The notes: generated by a model from the sequence alone, not told the origin. Positions 26,346 through 39,088 are shown, counted from the first letter of the stretch. The stretch is 64,000 bases of DNA from Daucus carota subsp. sativus (GCF_001625215.2 NC_030383.2:59696949-59760948), one strand, 5' to 3'. Translations and numbers: made by a program.

Positions 26346-26582
26346 CTCCCTCCATCCCAAATTAGATGAGTTAGTTGACTTTGGGCACGTAATTTAAGGT
26401 GCATTGACCGTATAGTTACGGAATTTATTTTTTTAATTTTTCTTTTGTAAATGAAAATTTCATATTTAAATGTTTATTTGGAAAAATAAAATTTTAAAAA
26501 TAAATAATGCAGCTATGCGGTCAACGGACTTTAAAATGCGTGCCCAAAATCAATAAACTCATCTAATTTGGGATGGAGGGAG
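26346..26582. mobile_element. Stowaway MITE (237 bp), same subfamily
   Basis: CTCCCTCCATCCC to GGGATGGAGGGAG flanked by TA. It is similar along its length to the element only 32 bp to its left and to the degenerate copy at 15.1 kb. Confidence 0.92.
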
Positions 26583-26733
26583 TACACAATACAAAAATTT
26601 CGTGTTTAACACGTGCCCATGACCACTAGACAACCCTTTATTTGTATCATAATGTAATCACATTTAATAATGTTGAGTATTTTTGGCAAAAATAAAATAT
26701 AATGTTGAGTATTAATTAAAACGAATCGTGTAA

Positions 26734-27360
26734 TCTATACTATACTATTAAAGCTGAAATATTAAAAGTTTGATCGGTCGGTATTTGGGCCTAATTATGG
26801 GCCTATCTATGCAAACAATTATCTATTTTAATCGAAACATGTTATCTTTTCTATATTTCTAACTAAAACCACTCAATTTTCTAAATTAACATTGAGCAAC
26901 ATATCAATTACCTTATTTAACTAAAACACATCATCTTTTTAGATTTTCTAACTAAAACTCTCATCTTCAAAAATAATACGGGCAACATAATATAAAAAGA
27001 TAACATTATTATATATAGTTATAAATAAAATAATCAATGATATTTTTCAACTAAAATTAAAATTATTTTTAAATACTCTAATGACCTCACAATAATACCG
27101 AAACATTAAAAGTTTGGCCGATCGGTCGATATGTGAGCCGAGATACGGGTCTGTTTATATAACTAATTATTCTTTTTAAGTGAAATATATTATTTTTTTA
27201 TTTTTCTAACTAAAAAAACTCAATCTTCTAAAATAACATCGAGCAATATAGTAATTAATTTTTTAACTAAAACATATTATAAAATTAATTAAATTTATAA
27301 TATATACTATAAAATAACAAATATATTAACCGCCCGTGCATTGCACGGGTTATAAGCTAG
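26734..27360 (+). mobile_element. Non-autonomous Helitron (627 bp)
   Basis: Begins TCTATACTATACTATTAAAG after an A and ends in CTAG before a T, i.e. insertion between A and T. The 3' end has a hairpin CCCGTGCA/TGCACGGG (27333-27349) seven bases before CTAG. The interior is a degenerate direct duplication: ATTAAAAGTTTG...CGGTCG recurs (26761 and 27107), as does TTTCTAACTAAAA...CTCAATTTTCTAAA. No coding sequence. Confidence 0.88.
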
Positions 27361-28635
27361 TATTAATTAACAATATTGATGACTAATTCCGCTTAATAAA
27401 ATTTAGCAACAAAGAAATTTCTAGTAAAATTGCCTCTTCCTTCTCTCTTCTCCTCTTTCTTTCGCGAAACCCTAGACCAGAGGGAGAGACAGGAAGAGAG
27501 GGGGATAGAGAGAGAGAGATAGGGAGAGAGGGGGAGAGAGAGGGAGAGATAGAGAGGGACGGGGAGGGAGAGGTCGAAATCAAATTTCAATTTTGTGGTA
27601 ATGTATAGTTAGTTTTCATATATAGGCTACTTGTATTCAGTTACATTTTGCTCTTCAATGCATTGTAACAACATTATTTGTTATTTGAGCTGCTGTGTCT
27701 GTTGAGATAGTTCTATCACGAATGGAATTATAAATTGTTTTTCATGGTGTATTCGTTAAACTAATGCTTGCGGTTTAAAACAGAATTATGTAATTAGCTT
27801 AATTCTCGGCGTTAACAAGCATGTCTTAGAGGTGAAATGTGTTAGCAGTTTGATTCTCTGAGTTAATAAGCATGCTTTAGGAAAATTCAGTTAAGTGTTT
27901 CAGTGTGATTATCATATTTGCGGGGAATTTAACTAAGCGATTTACTCTGTTAATGTTTTTGAATTGGTGACATTCGAGTTGAAGACAGAAGAGCTACTTT
28001 CTTCCTTATTTTATAGATTCACAAATACTTGATTCCTGTGTATAGTATAGCCCTTCCGACCCCTATGTGAGTGCTTTGACTGCGAGCCTGATATATATTG
28101 TCCGGTTTACGTTATTCTTATGCCTATATTGTTTACTCATTCTTTATATATTTCATGTTCCTAGATTGTTTGCAAATCTTTTTTGAAATGATTCTTAAAT
28201 GATTTAGTGAGCTTTGCTTAGGTGTTTTTGTATGGAATGATTTGACATGAAGATGATCAAAAATTATGTTTACATGCATTTAGTCATTTAGACTACAGAT
28301 GATCTCGATTACAAGGGGATGTAATTATCTTTTCCACGTTTTACTAGCTTAATTGCATATTATATTTTCATCCGCATCTTGCAATATATTTGACCTTCTG
28401 TCATGTTAGTGGCAAAAAATTCCATTACTTTTTTGGTTTCTTCGTAGCATTTGTACTTTGTATGCGGTGTGTTCTTTTTTTCTGATATAATGTGTGTGTA
28501 TATAAATATAACTGGTAAATGGAATTTGATCAGCTCTTAATCTCCCTGATTATATTTATCTGCAGTGAGGCTTCTGGAGCAGATAGACGATATTGCATTC
28601 TATAATAAAGATTTTGGCCTTTAATTTTGAAGACA
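27361..28635 (+). promoter_or_regulatory. MFAP1 promoter and leader with GA repeat and leader intron
   Basis: A GA-rich tract (27479-27576) follows CGAAACCCTAGACC. After it, TTTGTG|GTAATG (donor at 27598) and a CTGCAG|TGAGG acceptor (ending 28565) frame a likely 5' UTR intron of 968 bp, giving a two-exon leader. Splice sites are inferred from consensus only. Confidence 0.5.
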
Positions 28636-30058
28636 ATGTCTGTAACGGCGGGCGTTAGTGATACTGTGATTGCTATTAGGGATAAGCTTAGAGGGAGAAT
28701 TGGCCAAACAAAAGTCAAAAGATACTGGCCTGGTAAGGCTCCTGAATGGGCTGATGATCCTGATGAAGATGAGGATATGCGGATGACTAGGGCAGTTGCC
28801 TTAGAGAAGGCTTTTCCCAGTCATGAAGATGCTGATATTGCGAAAAGAGATGACCCCAGGCTTCGCCGTTTGGCAGAGAGCAAGATTGAAAATCGTGAAG
28901 AAGTAAGAGCTGATCACAGGCGTATTAGACAAGCTGAAATCATTTCGACTATTGAAGAGGAGAATAGGAGACAAGAAGGGCTAGATTTAGAGGAAGAGGA
29001 CGAAGATGCTTTAGATGAGAGGAGGAAGAGGATTAGGGAGAAGTTGCTTCAGAGGCAGCAAGAAGAAGCGGCACTTCTTCCAGAAGAAGAGGAGGATGAA
29101 GCAGATGAAGAGGAGGAAGAAGAATCTGAATATGAGACTGATTCAGATGAAGAACAACCAGGCATTGCAATGGTGAAACCCGTCTTTGTTCCAAAGTCGG
29201 AGAGGGATACCATAGCTGAGCGTGAGAGGCTTGAGGCAGAAGACCGTGCGCTCGAGGATTTGATGAAAAAGAGATTGGAGGATAGAAAGATCGAGACCAA
29301 GCAATTAGTGGTTGAGGAGATACAGAAGGATGAACAAATTCAGAAGAATATGGAACTGAATGCTGATATTGCAGATGTTGACACTGACGATGACCTGAAT
29401 GAGGCAGAGGAATATGAAGCATGGAAGGTGCGTGAGATTGCAAGGATCAAGAGGGATAGAGATGACAGAGAAGCAATGTTGAAGGAGAAGGAAGAGATAG
29501 AGAGGGTAAGAAATATGACAGAGGAAGAAAGAAGAGAGTGGGAGAGGAGAAATCCAAAGCCTGCTGCCCCATCCAAGCAGAAGTGGAGGTTTATGCAGAA
29601 ATACTACCATAAGGGCGCCTTTTACCAAACAGATTCTGATGATCGCTCATCAACTGCTGGTTCAGATAATTTATTCTATCGTGATTTCTCTGCTCCAACT
29701 GGGGAGGATAAGATGGACAAGTCAATATTACCTAAAGTTATGCAGGTTAAGCATTTTGGTCGCAGTGGAAGAACAAAATGGACCCATCTTGTCAACGAGG
29801 ACACTACTGATTGGAATAATCCGTAAGTGCATTATTATTCTCTTAAATTATATTATTTCAAGACCTGTATAACTTTGCTCATCAAGATTGATTGCACATT
29901 ACATCTTTAAGTTCTCTAGTTGCTAATTATTGTAGTACTGCAGGTGGACTTATAATGATCCTCTTAGAGCCAAATATAATGCAAAAATGGCTGGAATGGA
30001 TGCTCCAATCGCCAAACCTAAAGGAAGCAAGAAAATAAAAGACTGGGAGCCTCGATGA
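28636..30058 (+). CDS. MFAP1: MFAP1-like spliceosome-associated protein, 433 aa, 2 exons
   Basis: Exons 28636-29822 and 29944-30058 (GT-AG, phase 2). The frame is open a few codons upstream, but the first ATG is at 28636. The protein is highly charged: R/K/E-rich helices, an acidic stretch (EEEDEADEEEEEESEYETDS) near residues 150-170, and the conserved C-terminal MFAP1 region (RNPKP, KQKWRFMQKYYHKGAFYQ, NEDTTDWNNPW, ending KKIKDWEPR). MFAP1 is a nuclear component of the pre-catalytic (B complex) spliceosome, despite its old name from elastin microfibrils. Length is close to the Arabidopsis proteins (about 435 aa). It sits between TSL and CRR42 in the same orientation. Confidence 0.95.
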
Positions 30059-30953
30059 GCCTTTTTTTTTGTCTCACCACGTGAGGACGTGTATCAATAC
30101 ATAAAGAATGATTTAATTGCAATATACGCCATACTAGTGCTTTAGTTTCATTGTCTACTAAAACTTTTGTGTTTGTACTCGGCATGATCTACTTTCATGG
30201 TGCTAAACTTTTGGAACTGGGATTATGACATCCAGCATTGTTAATATGTTCTCTGTATTAGTCTATGAATTGGGTATCTGGTTAGGGTTTTAAAACTGGA
30301 GTCAAGGGGTCTCTGCAGGCATATGACTGTAAGATGGTTGTTAGTTTTACATTGGATTAAGTTTTTATTCAATATTTTATATAAAAAAAAAGACTTTTAG
30401 CGAAGGATATTTTTAATACATTAATGACTATAAATAGTGTTATATTTTACTTTTGGTGTTTCTGCTGTTACTGTAACTATATAACAAAAGTGAGATTTAA
30501 ATATACATATACCTTATTCTTGGTATTTTAAAATAAGTCATCTTTAATAAAGGAATTTATATATTAGTTGAAGTTGTATGATTGTCTTGGTAATATAAAT
30601 AAAATAACAGCTCTAGACTTAATAAAAGAACTTATATATTAGTTGAAGTTGTATGGTTGCACTCATAATATAAATAAACTAACAGCTCTAGAAAGTTTGC
30701 TACGTATCCCATGACTAATTCTTAAAAAATATTTTATCAATTTATTGATCACACTCCGATATTACTAAAAATCACCAATTTATTAGATAATTTTCCGATA
30801 AATCATGAATTAGTAGGTGAACGATTAGTAATTCCCGATTTATGCAGCTCAAGATAAATAATAAAACGTAGGGGGTATATATATATATATTTTGTATAAT
30901 TAGCTGGGATTTCTCAGACTGAGAACCACAGAAATTTCATCACTAAATCAAGC
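30059..30953. other. MFAP1 3' UTR and CRR42 upstream region
   Basis: AT-rich. A segment is repeated: TTATATATTAGTTGAAGTTGTATG occurs near 30556 and 30631 (about 74 bp apart), each followed by AATATAAATAAA and ACAGCTCTAGA. A TATATATATATATATTTTG run at 30877-30895, about 60-75 bp before the CRR42 ATG, is a plausible TATA region. Confidence 0.45.
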
Positions 30954-31767
30954 ATGGCTATGTCTATCTTCTCCACAGCAACATCACCATATCAACAATG
31001 CTCAAGATGTGACACCAGTAGGCTTCACCCACTCGGCCATGCAAATTCTTCAAAAACAACCTCATTTTCTGTCAAGTGTGAACTAAAAGAAGACTCGTTA
31101 TCTAGTAGTGTACAAGGCAAGGAGAGAGGCAAAGGAAGTGCACTTAAAGTAGGGTCTCCCGTTATAGTTATAGAGGCTCCCCAGATGCTGAAAACTGCTG
31201 CTTCTGTTCCCTGTCTCAGGGTTAATTCTGGCTTAGTCAATCCTGGTGATGTTGGAAGGTCAGCTCGCTCGCGCACACACTGAGGGAGAGAGAGAGACAG
31301 ACAGAGAGAGAGAGAGAGAGAGAAAACGGGAGAGGGAGGGAGGGAGAGAGATAGCGTGATAGAGGGAGTGGGAGAGGGGGGAGAGAGAGGGAGGGAGGGA
31401 GAGAGAGAGGGGGAGAGAGAGAGAGAGGGAGAGGGAGGGAGAGGGAGAGGGAGAGGGAGAGGGAGGGAGGGAGGGAGAGGGGGAGCGAGCAAGAGAGAGG
31501 GAGAGACAGAGGGAGAGAGAGAGGGACGGAGAGGGGGAGAGAGAGGAGGCAGGAAGGAGAGAGTCTTTTTTTCTTATCTCATAAGTTTCATTAGTATAAG
31601 ATTACGCCACCCTTATTTTTTTCTTCCTATCAAATGAATCTTACATTGTTCTATAATGCAGGATCATATCAAGAAAACCGATGGATGTATGGGCTATTCG
31701 CCTCTCCATTGGAACTTATCTCATCGACGGAAGATACTTCAAACCACTGGAGCTAGAAGCAGAATGA
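30954..31767 (+). CDS. CRR42: CRR42-like NDH assembly factor (DUF3148), 136 aa, 2 exons
   Basis: Exons 30954-31258 and 31662-31767, joined in frame (AG|G). The first 45 or so residues are Ser/Thr-rich with few acidic residues, as in chloroplast transit peptides. The mature part contains the DUF3148 signature: KVGSPVIVIEAPQMLKTAAS, PCLRVN, LVNPGDVGR, then SRKPMDVWAIRLSIGTYLID and RYFKPLELEAE. CRR42 is a stromal factor needed to assemble the chloroplast NADH dehydrogenase-like complex (cyclic electron flow, chlororespiration). The intron (31259-31661) is filled by a GA microsatellite that starts about 20 bp after the donor. The stop codon follows the conserved tail, so the gene looks intact. 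Confidence 0.9.
31282..31562 (+). repeat. GA-rich microsatellite in the CRR42 intron
   Basis: About 280 bp of imperfect GA/GGA/GGGA repeats, nearly free of pyrimidines on the plus strand, fills most of the 403 bp intron. Confidence 0.95.
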
Positions 31768-32013
31768 GATCTCTTTTTATCACCCAAAATCAAACTTCAT
31801 CCACAAAGAACATCTTCAAAATGGAATATGTATGTACAGTCAAGGAGATCTGAGAGTTTGCAAAACTACTAGACAAAACTTTATTGAGTAATGACTATAG
31901 CTACAGTTCAAAATTACTTCTCTTCAAATCCTATGTAATGACTATGATTTCAATGTGATATACTTCTGTTACTAATTGCTAAAAGAATAAACAGAAAGGT
32001 AAAAAACTATAGC

Positions 32014-34525
32014 CTACTTATCCCTGACTCCGACAGCATTGGTCTGTAGACCAAATCCAAAAGGAAACAATGGATCATACTCTGTATCTCCGAAGTTCAT
32101 TGGAAGCTGATCTACTCTCCTGAACCACGTACGAGGTAGTTTCCCACTAAAACCATAGTCGCCATAAAGAACATCAGCGACACCCTGACCTTCACTACCT
32201 GGCAACCAAGCTGCCACAAAAGCTTCAACAGATGGAAGTATTGGTTCGATCACAAGAGGCCTGCCTGAGATTAAGATGACAACACATTTCACATTGTCAC
32301 AGACATTCTTGATTGTGGTTAGTCCTTCTGCAGGAATTGTGAGGTTTAAATTGTCTCCTTTTGTTTCTGCAGTTGGAGACTCTCCCACAACTACTATGGC
32401 ATAGTCAAATTTCTTTGATTTGATGAAATTTGCATCAGGGTTCTTCTTGTAAACAATTTTTGTACTCGGGTCAATGGTGGCGCGTATGCCACCTAGAATT
32501 GTGGTTCCTCTGGTCATGTTGTTGCCGGCTTGTCCTTGCCATGTTATAGTCCATCCTCCGCATTGATTTCCCAGATCATCTGCATGACTTCCCGCGACTA
32601 ATATTTCTCCTCCCTTTCTAGGCAAAGGGAGCATAGGTGTAACTCCAAATTTACCATTTTTCAGAAGTACTAAAGATTTTCTTGCTGCTTCCCTCGCCAA
32701 CTCTCTATGTTCCTGCCAAATTTTTATCATTTGGTTAGCGAAAACCAAAAAACAAGAGGCCGGAATTCACAGTCTGTTTTAGGTAAGAGGGTCTCATTAC
32801 CTTACTTCCGAGGTAACTGATAAAGCTTTCGTCAGACATGGGACTTTCAAATAGGCCAGCAATGAACTTGACTCTCAGAATTCTTGATACTGCATCATCA
32901 ATACGACTCATGGGAATGACTTTCTTCTTGACTAAAGAAGTCAAAACATTGCTGAATTCAGCGTAATTGTAAGGAAGCATGATCTGAAAACCAGTCATGT
33001 AAAAGCAAGATTATGATTCCCTCAATGGTTTAATCTGTATAATCACAAGCAAGCATATCAGTTCTGCATTTGCAGTTGAGAAAAACTGAACTCACCATGT
33101 CAAGACCAGCAAGAATCGAAGCTTGGATGGAAAATGTGTAGTTTGCATGTGGTGGTGTAGTGATTCTGTCGATACCTTCATAATCAGAAATGACAATACC
33201 CTGAAGATTATGATAACAAAACTACATATAACACAATTCTGAAGAAGTTCTGAAGAAATAGTAAAATTAATATACACTCTTTGTATACTATCTGTGGACA
33301 CGCGATTTGCAGATTGATGCATACCTTGAATCCTAGTTTCCCCTTGAGATAATTAGTAACGAGATCATGATTAGCATGCATCTTGAGTCCATTCCAGCTT
33401 GAATACGACACCATGACAGTTGCAATGCCCTTCTGAATGGCGTCCGGGTAGGCAGGCATGTGAATGCTCAGCAATTCTTCCCAGCTAACAACCGTGTTAT
33501 TCTCATTGATTCCATTTACAGTGCCACCGTCTCCTACATAGTGCTTTGCACTACCCATAACCTTTGTTCTTGATCAAGAAATACGTAACTGAGTCAGACA
33601 TTTCAAAAACAAATTAAACAATCTGCAGAACTACAGAGCATTATCTACACTTACTTTCCACCAATATAAGGATAGCCCTTGGGCATATCAGCAGGGATTT
33701 CGCCTTGTAAACCAGATATGTGTTCTGTCATTTGCTGCACCACAGTGTGATCTTCGCTGAAGCTTTCATAACATCGACCCCATCTGGGATCTCTACACAC
33801 CTTAACAATGCAAGTGGTTTTAACCAACACAATTCAGTGCATACTATAATACCTAAAACCACAAGGACAAGCTTTGTAATGAAAGTGTACCGCGATACAT
33901 GGAGCAAAAGCATACTGCATGCCAGTAGCCCTGACTTCCAGAGCAGTTGCAGCACCAATCCTTTTCACCAGATCAGGATCCCTGAACGTTACATCCAAAT
34001 ATATCAAAATCTTCGTGCTAAGCCAATTTCACAAGACCATCATAGCATCTTAGCATCATATTCATACCTGGTTGCTCCAAGGCCAACATTATGGGGAAAT
34101 ATGGTGGCATTATAAACATTATTATTCCCATGAACCGCGTCAATCCCATAAAACACTGGAATCCCCAGCCTCGTCGAAACAGCACCCTTCTGAAACTCAT
34201 TAACCATTCTGATCCACTCCTCAGCAGTGGCATTCTGACAAGGCCAGCTTCCACCACCACTCAATATGCTTCCAACTCCAAATTCTCTCACAATCTCTGC
34301 TGTCAGATTCTTGCGCTCCAGCTGCATCATCTGTCCAATTTTCTCCCTCAAAGTCATTCTTCTCAGAAGATCCTCAACCCGAGCCTCGACAGGCTGCCTC
34401 GGGTCCTTGTACAGCACATTCTGATCTCCATTCTGCAATATTGCTGTAATTCTTGTTGTCACATAAAAACATGCCAGAAGAAAGAGCACAACTGCATGAA
34501 CTGAGATTTTGATAGTGATTTTCAT
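32014..34525 (-). CDS. GH3 beta-glucosidase/exo-glucanase, copy A, 641 aa, 7 exons
   Basis: Exons (5'-3'): 34525-34068, 33981-33891, 33800-33655, 33568-33325, 33200-33096, 32983-32801, 32712-32014. The ATG at 34525 comes 35 bases after a likely leader-intron acceptor (34561-34563), so an upstream in-frame ATG is intronic. The N-terminus has a hydrophobic segment ([11 protein letters not shown]), a signal peptide or anchor. GH3 N-domain: [61 protein letters not shown]. The nucleophile Asp is near residue 319 in [11 protein letters not shown], and the likely acid/base Glu near 520 in VVVGE. Barley exohydrolase ExoI has SDW here, so the Trp of its substrate clamp is Tyr in this copy. C-terminus: [16 protein letters not shown]. 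Probably apoplastic glucan or glycoside hydrolysis; paralog of copy B. Confidence 0.94.
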
Positions 34526-35628
34526 GGGGTTTTGGCAGAGAAAATCTCTGTTTTCAAACTCTGCAAACAAAGTACAATTCAACAATGTATCACAATCTTT
34601 ATGCAACAGTTAATTTAGACTTCAGAGATCAAGATTTGCAGGTACTATATCTTAGTTGCATATTTTAATATATTTATACTTAAAACCAAGTGCTATTTAT
34701 GTAAAGTTAATTGATTGATTAGCTTTCCAAGAAAGATGAGATTATGTTCATTGTCATTACATCTTTGAAACGTTATCTTTTTAAATCTATTTACGGAAAA
34801 TGTCAAATACTTCGAAAAGTGTTTTCAAAATTTTTCCCAAAAATATGATTGGTTCTTTCGACACTATTAATAATCGGACTTGCACATAAACTATGAACTA
34901 TCTAATTAAAATTAAAATTAGCTATCCATTATTGGGTATATAAAATTCTCTCTATTTAATCTCGATTTATTATCCTCGTTATCTTTTAAAATCTATTTTT
35001 AGACAAGATTATTGTAATGGTATAGATGATGACTACAATAATTATTTCCCCCCTACAAATTAGCCTGCATGCATAATAATACTATATGAAATTCACGAGA
35101 AAAAACGTGATTTTGACTGATATATTTAAACATTTAAGATACAGGATATTAGAAAAAATGATTGATTGCCTGTATTGGCATAATTAATTTCAATATGTAT
35201 TGAAAAAGATAAATTGTGTGAAAACCCACTAGAGGAAGTAATTGAAAAGATAAGATCATACCAGAAGAGTATGAAATTGAAAGGATCATTAGCATAAATA
35301 TATATATATATATGTTCTTAACTGAGCTTATCATAGAAAGTTGACAACTTCTTATTGCACTTTACAAGCAACCTCGTGTCCTCAGAATCTATCATATTAT
35401 TTCCTTAATATAAAGGAAAAGGGGTATGGCATTTAGTTCAAATTCTGTTATATTATCGATAAGTATTAATGGATTGTATCATATTTTGATTTTTTTCAGA
35501 TTCAGAAATAGAGAGTCGTTAGGATTTAAGTACAATGATTCAAAATCTCATGTACGGGACAATCACACAAAATCTATCATTTCATGAAGTTCAAAAAAAT
35601 CCATTAATATTTGAATACCATTAGATTT
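34526..35628 (-). promoter_or_regulatory. Upstream region of GH3 copy A, with a likely leader intron
   Basis: On the minus strand a clear acceptor (TTTGTTTGCAG, 34561-34571 in plus coordinates) lies 35 bases before the ATG; the matching donor was not fixed. The rest is AT-rich with a TA repeat at 35298-35313. The last 150 bases hold AAATCCATTAATATTTGAAT-type sequence that continues on the other side of the solo LTR. Confidence 0.4.
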
Positions 35629-36728
35629 TGTAACGACCGTGAAAATTCCTAAGTACGTAAACGTGCTATTATTTTATATAGGTTTCTTTAATAAGAGGAC
35701 AATTATATTATTTTTTTTAAATTTTATTTTATATCCCAAATATTGTGAAAATAGTTGAACGAGAGAATTGGGTAAAAAGAATCGAGTCTTATGAAATACG
35801 GATCTTTATTAAATTAGACGAAATTCACTAGTTGGGATATCGAGCCATATGGTAAAAACGCTCAATAAATTATGTATATTTAAAATTAGACTTATATACA
35901 AAGTAATTATATTATATTAGAAAATATTCGTTGCAGATAAATTTAGATTATTAGTAACTAGAAAATTTGTATATTAGGAAGACTAAATAACAGTTAGAAT
36001 TTAGATTAATAAATAAACTAGTAATTAGGTAATATTATTTATTAAAATAGATTATATGTAAGTGTGTAAATAAAAAAAAAAATGTTTAGTGGAGGCCAAG
36101 TAATGACACATATTCCTTGATGATTATTTATAATTAAGGACAAATGTTTATAGTTATTGCAAGCTAGTAGTCCTTATTTGCAAATATTAATAGTTAGTAA
36201 AATAAATACCCAAAAATTGGGATTTTAGGCATAAACCACTTGAGTTAAAAGAAAGTAGAGAGAAAAAGAAGGAAGAGAGGAAATAAGAAGAAGAAAGAAA
36301 GAGGAAAAAGGAAGGAAAGATGACTAAATTAGAGCTGATTAAAAAGGTAATTGCTTTCTTGTTACTTTTATTTCTAATTTTAGTATATTGCAAGAGAATC
36401 TTGCATTAAATACAACAATATTTACGTATTGTTTAAGATCCCACTTTGCAAATGAGGTTATACTACTTTACTCTTGAAAATTTGTTTAAATTTATATGTA
36501 CGAGGCTTTTACATTTGAGATTTATGTTTAATTGGGTTTATCCCCAAATTTCATAAAATTAGGGTTTTTAAATCTGATTTGGGGCTTTTAGGTGTTAATC
36601 ACACAATTGATACTGTTGGTGTTTGGGGTTGGACGGGAGGTGGTCGAATTGGGAGGAGAAGTGGCCGGAGCGCCGTCCCGACGTCGTCACCGACGGACGC
36701 TCGCGTCGGAGGGCAGACGATGGGGGAC

Positions 36729-36771
<43 letters not shown>

Positions 36772-39088
36772 GGGAGAGGAAACTATTGAGCCGCCGGAGA
36801 TTTCCTCCGGCCGGCTGTGGAGGTGGTGACGAAAGAAAGGAAGAGATGAGGGAGGATGAACAAGGGCAGTTTGGTAAATTGATTATGTATATATGGATTC
36901 CGATAATTAGTCTGCTGGGTAAACTATTGTTGTCGGATTGTAAAATAAATTGCATCTTTGGATTCTTTGCGGAAAAATAGATGGAATAGGCTTTTGATTC
37001 GTTGAAAACGGATTAAAAACGAAGAATATATGAGCGGTCAAAGTTTCACCATTAGAGTTGACTTCGAGGAGAGAGAAAGTGTTGGTGAGGTTGAGGAAGA
37101 TGATGATGTGGCAACTTCTGATTGGCTAAAATATTTAAGATTAGTATTTAATTAATTTGAGGGATTAAATGATAGAATTATTAGAAGTGTAAAATATGAA
37201 TGTTTAAGTAAATAATTTTTCGGATTTAATGGTGAAGTCTAATTTTGAGTTCGAGAAATATTAAATAAAATTATATTTTGGGTGATTTAATAAATAATTA
37301 ATGAATTTATGAAAATGGTTAATAATTGGTTAATGAGGCACTTTAGAGGAAGTGGGACTTTGGGAAATCGACATAATAATAAGAATGGAACAAATTAGAG
37401 ATATTTGTGTGAATTATTGTCGCGAATAAATAAATTGTAAGTAAGGATTTATAATACAAGATTTAAAGATTTGATTAATGAATTTATAGTTGATTATTCG
37501 AGATCATTATTTAAAGTGGAGGTTACTAAATTTATCATTTCATGTGGTATAGAATATTTATTATCTGGAGGGTGAGCTCAATTATCCAAATTGAGACAAG
37601 AATATTTTTATTTACCGAGGGAAGCCAGGCAAGTTCACTTAATCCCTTCCTTGTTGTGCCAAAATTGTGCTTTTATTCTGTCCAATGTGCTTATATTTAT
37701 GTATAAAATGTTTGATGTCCCGATAATTCGAAACAATTGCTAACTTTGGAAGATTAAATCGAGGAGATCGACTGAAGATTTCTGTTCTATATTAAACTTT
37801 TGCAAAGGCAACTTTTCTTCGCAACTAGAGTCTACCCATCATTCGGGTCGACTTATGTTTTTCTCAAGTCCCTTAATATTGTTTGTCCCGGACTGACTTC
37901 ACTTGAGAAATTCGTTTTTATTCTTGAATTATTATTTCATTATGGGAATTGTTCATTCAGATGGTTTTAAACCAACGATCATACATTTTATATTATTGTT
38001 TAGTTATCGAGCCCCTTTCTATTGATTTCATTCATTCTTCAAATATTATTTTGTTTCAGATCAACTTCATTTGAGAATTTCGTTCCTATTCTTGAGCTGT
38101 TACGAGAATTGTTGATTTCAGATTGTTCTAAATCAAGGATCATTTACCAAACGTTATAGCTTAATTTCGAGCCATATTTTTGATTCTTTCTTATTCTCGA
38201 TATTATACCTTTTTCTACATATCATCTCTTGAAAATGATTATTCACATTAGACATGTTCAGTTAGCCAGATTTCAGTTTAATATCTCTAATTCGTTTTGT
38301 ATTCCGACTCAGATTGTTTGACTTTTTCTCAATCTGAGAAATTTTCGTTCGATGTTGTAAAGGGTGCAATTGTTCGCATCTGAGAAAAGAATGAGGAGTT
38401 TATTGAGACGAAAAGAGTTTTGTTGTACTCTGGGAAAGATTTCGGAATACTGGTCAACACGAATGATTTGCATTCGTGGTAGAAAAGAGAATGAACAGTG
38501 TCCCTTTGTGGGAAGATTTTAAGGGTTGAAAATGATAACCCTTGTGCTAGCAAAGTGTGGGTGTGGGGTGGCGCCATTCGACAGTCGCGATCAGGCTGCG
38601 AGGGCGACACAGGGTGGTACTCGCTCAATGGTAGTGATCGAGCCTTGTGTGGGACCACTGGGATGGAGACCAGTAATTGATATTTTATTCTTTCTTGAAC
38701 TCTATATGTGTGTTTGATTGCAGCACTTCCTTTGAATCTGCTTAATTGACCTGTGTAAATCCTTTTGTGATTTATCTTGTGATGATTTATGCGTCATAGT
38801 GGACTTGCTGAGCATTCAATTGCTCATACTTGCAATTCTTTATTTCTTTTAAACAGTAAAAACAGAATAATGCGTGATTGAGAAGAACAATCCGGAAGCG
38901 CACAATAGCACGAACAAGGACAAGGCGTGAGGCAGTGGCAAGATGAATGGTGGGAAGACTTGTTCCCGTGACGAGGATAAGTGTAATATCGACCCTGGAC
39001 TTGTGGGGCAAGATATGCATTGTAAAACAGGTATGCCGAAGTGGTGTGACGGCCTGGATCCGAGGGATACGGATCTGGGGGCGTTACA
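35629..39088 (+). mobile_element. Solo LTR, Ty3/gypsy-type (3.5 kb)
   Basis: Starts TGTAACGACCGTG and ends GGGGGCGTTACA, flanked by the 5 bp target duplication GATTT (35624-35628 and 39089-39093). The extreme ends TGTAAC/GTTACA are inverted repeats. It contains a GA run (36732-36767) and short stop-broken frames, but no gag-pol and no second LTR. Its body differs from the LTR at 3187-6810, so it is another family, though both share the long TGTAAC-type layout and a CTTGCTGAGC block near the 3' end (38803 here). Strand is inferred from that layout. Confidence 0.8.

Noticed and set aside
29033..29628. Minus-strand frames opposite MFAP1
   Set aside because: Shadows of the acidic/basic MFAP1 coding repeat; no motif.
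31025..31492. Minus-strand open frame of Ser/Pro/Leu repeats over the CRR42 exon and intron
   Set aside because: It is the translation of the CT strand of the GA microsatellite. Open frames of this kind also appear at 27.4, 36.7, 43.5 and 57.4 kb.
34523..34606. Upstream ATG (34606) as start of GH3 copy A
   Set aside because: A strong acceptor at 34561-34571 lies between it and the next ATG. Starting at 34525 gives a normal hydrophobic N-terminus.
36579..36980. 133-codon frame in the second solo LTR
   Set aside because: Composition follows a GA run and GC-rich LTR leader; no gag-like motif, and several overlapping frames are equally open.
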